Positions 26,134 to 33,040 of a stretch of 64,000 nucleotides of DNA are shown one piece after another (position 1 is the stretch's first letter; each line of letters opens with the position of its first letter). Source of the stretch: an uncultured Bacteroidales bacterium. Lineage in GTDB: Bacteria; Bacteroidota; Bacteroidia; Bacteroidales; Paludibacteraceae. Below the pieces are notes generated by a model that saw nothing but the letters and a program-made list of their open reading frames with translations, ran no database searches and was not told where the DNA came from. Made by a program: the position numbers and the translations under genes. The stretch spans positions 328,693-392,692 of the forward strand of contig CACYZT010000002.1 in NCBI GenBank assembly GCA_902778935.1. Reading direction: 5' to 3'.

Positions 26134-26580
26134 TTATTTACTAACCAAGAGATGTCGATAGAGTTTGAGGAGGTGTTGACGGGCGGGTTTGAGTAAACGC
26201 CACAAATAGCCGTGTGTCAGGAGTTTAGGACGACCGGAAGGCGATTCAATTCGTCGCACAAAGCCATAGATATTGGAACGACGGCAATACTCTTCACCGG
26301 TTAGATTACCGTCTCCTTGGAGACGAAAAAGACCGTCTCGGGTGACGCCTATTATCCGATGCAAAACATAGACAGAATTGTTCGACTTTTCGGTTTTCGC
26401 CAGTACTATTTGTCCTATTTGGGGGGCTTGCCGGTTTGCAAAAGGTGCTACTATGACGGAGTCACGGTCGCCTTCAATGAACGGTCGCATACTGACGCCG
26501 GAAGGGGTAAAGCGCACTTCTTTTCCTTCGCTCAAGAGGCGTGCCATTTCTGGAATCAATATATCGTTCTCAATCTTCAT
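26134..26580 (-). CDS. S24/S26-type peptidase with Sec11-like Ser/His site
   Basis: 148 residues. The start at 26580 is chosen because its ATG overlaps the upstream stop in TAATG. The block TPSGVSMRPFIEGD gives Ser30 as nucleophile. VYVLHRIIGV places His74 where bacterial signal peptidase I has lysine, as in archaeal and eukaryotic Sec11 (S26B) enzymes. FRLQGDGN gives Asp90, in the place of the usual GDNN. No membrane segment is visible, unlike true signal peptidases, so the protein appears soluble. The substrate is unknown. The PqqD-like neighbour suggests peptide maturation, by inference. Confidence 0.78.
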   Translation of the reverse strand: MKIENDILIPEMARLLSEGKEVRFTPSGVSMRPFIEGDRDSVIVAPFANRQAPQIGQIVLAKTEKSNNSVYVLHRIIGVTRDGLFRLQGDGNLTGEEYCRRSNIYGFVRRIESPSGRPKLLTHGYLWRLLKPARQHLLKLYRHLLVSK

Positions 26581-27131
26581 TAAGGCGTGTAAACGAAGCA
26601 ATTACAGTCCTCCGGCTCGGTAACAAAACGAAGTTCGGTAATATAAATCCGAGAACTGGGCGAAGTGCTATTATACAACTTTACATAGTAATCACCTTTA
26701 GGGAAAGTAGCTCCGCAGGTCTTCTTACCTTGGGTAAACAAAATAGCATCGCCCCAAGTAGAGCCATCTGTTGACAGCTTAAGTTTAATATCCGTAGTCA
26801 GCAGACCCGAAGATGACACATTAATCATCTTTATCTCTTTCAAATTGGCAATACGGGTTGTCGTTACAGAATCCATCCTTGATCCGAGATTAAGCGCAAA
26901 CTCACCCACACTTGGCGAAAAGAACTTGGCGTTGTTACTTCCTTTACAGGTATAAACAATGCCGTCATCAACCGTTCCGACAGCGTTTGCTACGCCTAAA
27001 CGCGCAGAAAAGGCAATCTTACTCTCCGATACCAACGAAGTAAAATTATGCACTATCGTGTCATTCTCGGCCATGCATGGAGCAGAGCCGAGAATGAGTA
27101 AGAGAGCTAATAATCGAAAAAACTGTTTCAT
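26580..27131 (-). CDS. Small secreted companion of the C10 proteases
   Basis: 183 residues with a Sec signal (LLALLLILGSAPCMAE, cleavage after about residue 21). The mature part is rich in beta strands and resembles the jelly-roll-like region near the C-terminus of the upstream protease (a TGG/GSR-type strand, then IKMINVSSSG, DIKLKLSTDGSTWGD, GDYYVKLYN, IYITELRF). It ends in EPEDCNCFVYTP and lacks the shared C-terminal export signature. It overlaps the protease gene by four bases (ATGA at 27131-27128). Candidates: inhibitor or chaperone of the proteases, or a target of the S26/PqqD pair. None is proven. Confidence 0.7.
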   Translation of the reverse strand: MKQFFRLLALLLILGSAPCMAENDTIVHNFTSLVSESKIAFSARLGVANAVGTVDDGIVYTCKGSNNAKFFSPSVGEFALNLGSRMDSVTTTRIANLKEIKMINVSSSGLLTTDIKLKLSTDGSTWGDAILFTQGKKTCGATFPKGDYYVKLYNSTSPSSRIYITELRFVTEPEDCNCFVYTP

Positions 27132-29221
27132 AAATGGATTCTATTTCCGGTTATTGAATAGTAGACACCTTCCCGTACAATAATGAGTTGCCCGTTGCGG
27201 ATTAACTTGAGCGACACCGGCTTAACATCCAGAGGTTCAATACTTTGCTCCTGACAGTCATACTCCGTGGTATAGTCGCTATAGATGATGCTCTGTCCAT
27301 TCCAAAGGATAGAAACGGAGTTCATATAAAGCGCACTACTCCTTGAGCGAAGACCGATGAAGGTATAGTCGCCGTTGATGGTCAGTTCGGTAGAGGTGCC
27401 TTTCTTAATCGAGCCGAGCAAGTCACCTTTCGCACTCGCGTCGTACAGGTCGGAAGCCGATGTATAAGCCGTGTTTTTGCCATAGACATCAACAACACGT
27501 TCGTTGACGGTATTGGCGCTCCAGTCGATGGTGATTTTCTTTGCCTTACCGCCGGTCGAAGTCGTAACGATACCGGAATTGCTATTCGCCGAACGCATCT
27601 GAATAGCCTCATGTCCGCCGGCTGTGTTACCGGCATAGACAGCGATGGACGAAACGGTCAAGCCGTGCCATTCTTCATAATTACTGGACATTACGCCCGT
27701 TACGTCACGATTGAGCACATCGGTCACGTCGCCATAGCCGGACCTCGTGATAGTAGCGAAGAGGGCATAACAGGTATCTGCACCGAGTTCCGTCATCGCT
27801 GTAACGAGTTCAGGAATAGAATCCGCGCTATAGTAGTCAGCCTGCGTACACCAGCCGATGAACTTTCTATCCTGGCATGTCTGCGGTTCGCTGCCCGGAA
27901 GGACATAGTTACCGTAACAACAATCGGTGGTAGCGAACACTTCGTCGTTGACCATCCAAGTGACCACCACCGTGTCCAGCGGTGCTGCGGGTTGAATACC
28001 TACAATCACACAATGTTCGTAGTTATAATCGCCGTTACCGCCACCCGAACCGGGCTCCGTAGGCGAAAGGGCGTCAAGCTCATAGTAACCGTTGCAGGAA
28101 CCGCTCCAACCCCAGTTGAAATGGAAATAGTCGTTCGTGTCATAACCATCGCAGATGAAGCTATGGCCGTAGCATGTTTCGTAATCCTCCGGGTCGTCGC
28201 AACCGATACCATCGTACATGATCGGTCGCTCTGCATCCAGTTCCTCCTTGAGCATCGCAATCCATTCATCTTTGGTCCACGAGCGCATACCATCCGACTC
28301 AGAGCCATCGCGGGCATAACCTTTGATGGTCGAAGCATCATAGCCGAAGAACTCAGGCAGCGCAGTCTCCGAGCACATGTAGCCATGTTTCGAGTACATG
28401 CCATTCCAATCGATGGTATAGGCACCACTACCGCCTTCCGAGTAGGTGCCGTACTGCATATCAACCGCCACGCCGCAGTGGTACATCAGCGTAGCGACAG
28501 CAGTCTTCTGCGCCGAGGTAGAACTACCCAAATAGCTGTTTGTCATGTTCTCCCAATCGTAGGTCGTAGCCCCGAAATCAACGGTATATTTGGTGGTGCC
28601 GACATAGACGGAATGGGAACCGACACCTTGCTTGGGCCACTCCCAGTATTTCATAACCTGCGCCATGGACGTAGCCACACAGCCGACGTAGGTATTCTTG
28701 CCGCCTTTTTTCGGGCAGAGGTTCCAATAGGGGTTGTCCTGGTCCCAGGTAGTCTGGATAAGGGGTGACACAACGGGCGTAGCCGTCAAGCGATGGGCAC
28801 CCGAACGGAGACGTCTCCATTCGCTTTTCACTTCCTCGGTAGCCGCTGTGTTCTGCGCTGCATGGGCGATCTGCTTGTTATAACCGCGCAACCAATGCTG
28901 CAGGTTAACCGGCATGTCATCGGTATTGAAAGAACCCGTCTCGGAGTACGCGAGGACAGGACGCACCACATCGTCCGCCGCAATCATCACCCATCCTTCG
29001 CCGTTCGCGTTCTCATAGATGTAGAAATTGTTCTCCGAAGCGTTGCCGCTCGCCTTTAGCACCATTCCCTTAGCGGGCACTTTGAGGGCACCGGGCGTAG
29101 CGGTAGCCACATTCATAAAATTACTTGCCACCAAAGCGGCATCCTCTTCACTCACGCGTTCAGCCCAAGTCAAGTTTACTGCGACGATACACGCAGCAAC
29201 AGTCATCAAAATCTTTTTCAT
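27128..29221 (-). CDS. C10 family (streptopain-type) cysteine protease, copy 1
   Basis: 697 residues. Signal peptide 1-20 (cleavage after TWA). A Spi-like propeptide spans about 21-145 (FYIYENANGEGWVMIAADD). The catalytic domain is about 150-415: Cys181 in TYVGCVATSMAQVMKYWEWP, His353 in YGHSFICDGYD, and the tryptophan block FNWGWSGSCNGYY. An InlB-like repeat (about 430-500, FIGWCTQADYYSADS), a jelly-roll-like domain and the shared C-terminal signature (NGQLIIVREGVYYSITGNRI) follow. Six bases separate it from copy 2. Expected to be secreted as a zymogen, probably by T9SS, and to digest extracellular protein. Confidence 0.93.
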   Translation of the reverse strand: MKKILMTVAACIVAVNLTWAERVSEEDAALVASNFMNVATATPGALKVPAKGMVLKASGNASENNFYIYENANGEGWVMIAADDVVRPVLAYSETGSFNTDDMPVNLQHWLRGYNKQIAHAAQNTAATEEVKSEWRRLRSGAHRLTATPVVSPLIQTTWDQDNPYWNLCPKKGGKNTYVGCVATSMAQVMKYWEWPKQGVGSHSVYVGTTKYTVDFGATTYDWENMTNSYLGSSTSAQKTAVATLMYHCGVAVDMQYGTYSEGGSGAYTIDWNGMYSKHGYMCSETALPEFFGYDASTIKGYARDGSESDGMRSWTKDEWIAMLKEELDAERPIMYDGIGCDDPEDYETCYGHSFICDGYDTNDYFHFNWGWSGSCNGYYELDALSPTEPGSGGGNGDYNYEHCVIVGIQPAAPLDTVVVTWMVNDEVFATTDCCYGNYVLPGSEPQTCQDRKFIGWCTQADYYSADSIPELVTAMTELGADTCYALFATITRSGYGDVTDVLNRDVTGVMSSNYEEWHGLTVSSIAVYAGNTAGGHEAIQMRSANSNSGIVTTSTGGKAKKITIDWSANTVNERVVDVYGKNTAYTSASDLYDASAKGDLLGSIKKGTSTELTINGDYTFIGLRSRSSALYMNSVSILWNGQSIIYSDYTTEYDCQEQSIEPLDVKPVSLKLIRNGQLIIVREGVYYSITGNRIHL

Positions 29222-29227
29222 AATATG

Positions 29228-32200
29228 TTATTGTATTCTTTCTCCGGTTATGGTATAAACCGCCTCTCCGCGGATAATCACTAACTGTCCGTTTCGCAAC
29301 AATTTCTGTGCCATAGGCACAATGGCCGTATTCTCTATCTCCGTTGTACTGCTGCAGCCCTCGGAGGAGTAATAGGCGGTACTATTTGTTCCTTGCTTAT
29401 ACAACTTAATGGTCGTCGTTGAAGACGGTTTCGCAGCAAACTCATATGTAGTCGATTTGCCGGAATAGATGAAATAGACCATGTACTGCCCCGCATAATC
29501 GCTGGCCTCGAACGACCAGTTGTCATTCGTGACGCTCACATTGAACCAATAGACCTCGTCCCGCAGGCCCACATCGTAGTACGAACCCGACTTATACAAA
29601 TAAGCATATTTGTCCACCGCCGCATTGTAGAACGAAATGGTATTGTCCAAACGGGTAAGCTGCCAAATAATAGCTGCACCCGGATTCGTAATCGCATTGT
29701 TAGACGGAGAAACGGACTGCGTGCTCAGATAATAGTTGTTGTAAACCGTGTTTTTGAGCGCATAAGCACCATCGCCGGCAACGACATAATTACCGTCGGT
29801 CAGCTCATTGAGCAGGCTTATCTTCTCGTATTTGTTACTCAATCCGCTTTCTTCCGTCCGGCTGTAGATCGCATAGTACGTAGTGTCGCGAGTAGCTTTA
29901 AAATCGGTCGTCCAGGTATGCGCCGTAGTGTTATCCTCCGGCAAGGTAGCGCCCCACCAACCGACGAACGTATAGCCGTCGCAGGCCTCAGGGTCTGACG
30001 GAACTTCAGGCTGCGAATTTTTCAGCACGCTCTGCGTCTCGCCTACCTGCACACCTTTGTCAAAGAAACGGATGGTATAATATACCGGTTCCGGCGGTTC
30101 CGGAGTCGTGCAAGTCGTAGAATAATCGCTATAGGAAGAACCTCCATTGGATTTGCGATATAATTGCGGGAGAAGCATAGCCGCTGTTACATCAGATGTA
30201 TAGGTAGTGAATCGAGGATTCGTTTTATTGTACAAGAATCGCCCATAACTATCGGTACCATTTTGGATGGTAGCATCTCCGTCGGAAATACTGATACTCC
30301 ATGTGGTTGTTCCGCCGTCCCATGCCAATTTCTTAACGGCAGTTGCTCCCAGCAACCCATTATTCGCCGTGCTCAATGTCCATGCGCCCGAAGTACCTCC
30401 TAAGGTGAACTCAAGCGTACCGACACCAAGCGAACTAATCTGGCTGTTGCTAAAGGTCGAAGAAACGGCTCCTAATATCTGGCTACTAAGGGCACCGGCA
30501 GTGACCTCATTAGCCGCATTGGCAATAACAAGCACATCGCCAGCCTTGAGAGTAGCAGCATTGGTTACCAAGTTCCATGTTGCTATTCCGCCTTCTCCCG
30601 GCGTAGCGTAAACGGCATAATAGGTATCGACGGTATAGGTGTCGCCGTCTTCTGCAAAGGTCGGCGCGACTGTTGCACTCTCGTAATTCTCGGTAGCGGT
30701 CCAACCGACAAACTCCTTGTCCACACAAGCGACAGGCTCGTTCTCCGGCAACCGGATTATATTGCTAAACGCCAAATTGGTCTCGAACACTTCTCCGTTT
30801 GACATCCAAGTGACCGATTTGCCGCCGTACACAAAAATTAGCACATCGCCCGTTACGCTCGCAATGCTAAAGGCACCTGTTGATGCGTCATAAGTGAAAT
30901 CCGTTCCGTAAACGAGAGTTTCATCTCCCATTTCAACATCCCAGCAAGAGGCATCAGCGAGCGTATAGCCCTCGTCCGGCAGAATCGTCAGTTCCAATGC
31001 TACGCCGCTCATAGCCAGCGTTCCGCTCAGGTCATCCGGCGTACAATTTTCGCCCAACAGCGCATATAGATAGCGGCTTTTCGTCCACACGGCAGTAATC
31101 GTCAAGTCATTGTTCTCATCGCCGGAAATAGCGGAAGCATTGATGGTCAGCGTCTGATGGTCCGCGCTGAGCGTGTAATCCGTGTTCAGCGTCAGCGTTG
31201 CAGAACCCAACTGAACCGTCAGACTCGTGAAGTCATAGGTCTCATCCGTCGGAGTAATCGTTGCTGCAAAATCCTCGCCGTTCTTGGCGTAGTTCGTACA
31301 ACTAATCGTACAACCCGTAGCATTCTTAACGACCTCATGACCTGTCTCAGGCGGCTGAATACCGATAATGATATCCTGGGAATCATTATAACTACCATTG
31401 CCCGCTCCGGAACCACCGATACCGGGAACCAGATTGTCAACATCATAATATCCGTCGCAATAACCCGACCAGCCAAAATTGAAATGGTATTTGCGTGTGG
31501 GCGTCGTATTGTCATAGCCATCGCATATAAAACTATGACCACCCTCGTCGTCTGCACCGGCGTACATAACCGGTCGAGCCGCATCAAGTTCGGTTTTGAG
31601 GTAATTATGCCAATCGGCATCCGAAACTTGGCTATAACCATAACCGCCTTCGCGATTATAGCCCTTGATAGTGGATGAATTATATCCAAAATTCTGATAA
31701 AGGGCATTCAAAGCGCATTTTGCAGTTGTTAGAGACGCATTCGGTCTAATCGTGTATGCGCCACTACCGCCTGCAGATGAAATATTATAGTCCATTGCCA
31801 CAGCCACACCGCAATGGTACATCAGCGTAGCAATGGCATTCTTTTGAGCCGTAGTCGGAGTCGGTACTCCTGAAGTAGTCCAGTTACTACTTCCTTCCGG
31901 GAAATAGCCGTTGTAAATTAGCAGCATATTATCCCAATCGTATGTAGTATTAGCAAAATCAGCAGAGCAAGAAAGACCAAGCGACTCTGTGGAATAGGAA
32001 TGAGAACCTGTGCCTTGTTTCGGCCATTTCCAATAGTACATCACCTGCGCCATCGCAGTAGCCACACAACCGACTAATGTATGGTTGCTTCCGCTCATTG
32101 GACATAAGTTCCAATAGGGATCATCTTGATCCCATTTGGTTTGGATGAGCGGAGAAACAACCGGGGTCGCATTTCTGGGGGACAGCCCTCTGCGAAGTCG

Positions 32201-32614
32201 TCTCCATTCGCGCCCGACTTCTTCAGTTGCCTGCACATTATTTTCCTCCGCCTGCTTAATCTGCCGGCTATATCTACCCAGCCAGCTCTTGACATTAGCA
32301 GGCATGTTGTCCGTGCGGAAGTAACCCTCGTTGGAGTACGCCAAAATCGGTCGCACCACATCGTTTGCCGCCACCATTACCCATCCTTCGCCATTCGCAT
32401 TCTCATAGATATAATACTGCGGCTCCTCTGCCTGTGTCGCAGCTGCAGCCTTTAGCACCATTCGTTTCGCCGGAGCACGATGAACACCCGAAGCCGGCTG
32501 AGCTACGTTCATAAAATTGTTCGCAACAACCGCCGCATCTTCTACACTCACGCGCTCCGCCCACATATTCAGCGCCATGACGCACGCGAAACCAATAATC
32601 AAAACCTTTTTCAT
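29228..32614 (-). CDS. C10 family (streptopain-type) cysteine protease, copy 2
   Basis: 1128 residues. Signal peptide about 1-18, Spi-like propeptide to about 150, catalytic Cys183 (VGCVATAMAQVMYYWKWP), His360 (GGHSFICDGYD) and block FNFGWSGYCDGYY. Beyond the catalytic domain come a beta-rich repeat region, an InlB-like module (EFVGWTATENYESA), a jelly-roll-like region near 690-830, another InlB-like module (YTFVGWWGATLPEDN) and a lectin-like region with YEKISLLNELTDGNYVV. It ends with NGQLVIIRGEAVYTITGERIQ. It is the first gene of the operon, under the promoter at 32657-32687, and a paralogue of the following gene. Confidence 0.93.
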   Translation of the reverse strand: MKKVLIIGFACVMALNMWAERVSVEDAAVVANNFMNVAQPASGVHRAPAKRMVLKAAAATQAEEPQYYIYENANGEGWVMVAANDVVRPILAYSNEGYFRTDNMPANVKSWLGRYSRQIKQAEENNVQATEEVGREWRRLRRGLSPRNATPVVSPLIQTKWDQDDPYWNLCPMSGSNHTLVGCVATAMAQVMYYWKWPKQGTGSHSYSTESLGLSCSADFANTTYDWDNMLLIYNGYFPEGSSNWTTSGVPTPTTAQKNAIATLMYHCGVAVAMDYNISSAGGSGAYTIRPNASLTTAKCALNALYQNFGYNSSTIKGYNREGGYGYSQVSDADWHNYLKTELDAARPVMYAGADDEGGHSFICDGYDNTTPTRKYHFNFGWSGYCDGYYDVDNLVPGIGGSGAGNGSYNDSQDIIIGIQPPETGHEVVKNATGCTISCTNYAKNGEDFAATITPTDETYDFTSLTVQLGSATLTLNTDYTLSADHQTLTINASAISGDENNDLTITAVWTKSRYLYALLGENCTPDDLSGTLAMSGVALELTILPDEGYTLADASCWDVEMGDETLVYGTDFTYDASTGAFSIASVTGDVLIFVYGGKSVTWMSNGEVFETNLAFSNIIRLPENEPVACVDKEFVGWTATENYESATVAPTFAEDGDTYTVDTYYAVYATPGEGGIATWNLVTNAATLKAGDVLVIANAANEVTAGALSSQILGAVSSTFSNSQISSLGVGTLEFTLGGTSGAWTLSTANNGLLGATAVKKLAWDGGTTTWSISISDGDATIQNGTDSYGRFLYNKTNPRFTTYTSDVTAAMLLPQLYRKSNGGSSYSDYSTTCTTPEPPEPVYYTIRFFDKGVQVGETQSVLKNSQPEVPSDPEACDGYTFVGWWGATLPEDNTTAHTWTTDFKATRDTTYYAIYSRTEESGLSNKYEKISLLNELTDGNYVVAGDGAYALKNTVYNNYYLSTQSVSPSNNAITNPGAAIIWQLTRLDNTISFYNAAVDKYAYLYKSGSYYDVGLRDEVYWFNVSVTNDNWSFEASDYAGQYMVYFIYSGKSTTYEFAAKPSSTTTIKLYKQGTNSTAYYSSEGCSSTTEIENTAIVPMAQKLLRNGQLVIIRGEAVYTITGERIQ

Positions 32615-32656
32615 CTAATATCGGATATTTATATGTCCTATTTTTCAAATAGCCTG

Positions 32657-32687
32657 CAAAGTTACAACATTTTTCTCAAATACACAA
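32657..32687 (-). promoter_or_regulatory. Bacteroidota-type promoter of the C10 protease operon
   Basis: Read on the minus strand: TTG (32687-32685), 20 bp, then TAACTTTG (32664-32657). It leaves a leader of about 35 bases. Confidence 0.85.
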
Positions 32688-32784
32688 GGATTTGTCCATA
32701 AAAAACGAATTTATTTTCATTTTGCAGCGGGAAACCTCTATTATTCGCGCGATAGTGAAAACAAGCACAATCGTTGAGGCAACA

Positions 32785-32812
32785 AAGGGTAAAGTAAGAG
32801 GCAAGTAAGGGT
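32785..32812 (+). repeat. Word-like repeat tract in the divergent region
   Basis: Near-copies of AGGGTAAA/AAGTAAGAGGC/AAGTAAGGGTAAAA. Confidence 0.6.
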
Positions 32813-32934
32813 AAAACCGTATCCCACCCTACCCTATATATACTATGTATATATCCCGTGATTTTGAATATATAGGCCTAATTGTGTAAAAATTGACACT
32901 TTTTGCGAAAAATTCGATTTTTCTCCTTTTTTAT

Positions 32935-32965
32935 TTGCGTATGTGCGCGAAAAACAGTATATTTG
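32935..32965 (+). promoter_or_regulatory. Bacteroidota-type promoter of the 976-residue surface protein
   Basis: TTG at 32935-32937, 20 bp, TATATTTG at 32958-32965, then CACCC. The block TTTGCGTATGTGCGCGAAAA is repeated near 36127. Confidence 0.85.
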
Positions 32966-33040
32966 CACCCGATTTGCAAAGTATAATTAGCAAAAGCTAT
33001 TATAAAACCCAAAATTTTCGTTTAACTAAAACACAAAAAC

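Larger units (their letters stand above)
32615..33040. other. Divergent intergenic region with two promoters
   Basis: It separates the C10 operon (minus) from the 976-residue surface protein (plus). It holds one promoter for each, a word-like tract (32785-32812) and an A/T-rich near-palindrome around CCTATATATACTATGTATATATCC-type sequence near 32830-32860. No gene is seen. Confidence 0.75.

Noticed and set aside
27611-28768. Long plus-strand ORF (385 codons) opposite the C10 protease 1 gene
   Set aside because: It is antisense to a gene with clear catalytic motifs, has no signal, family or promoter, and is rich in Arg/Ile/Val as expected from reading a coding strand backwards.
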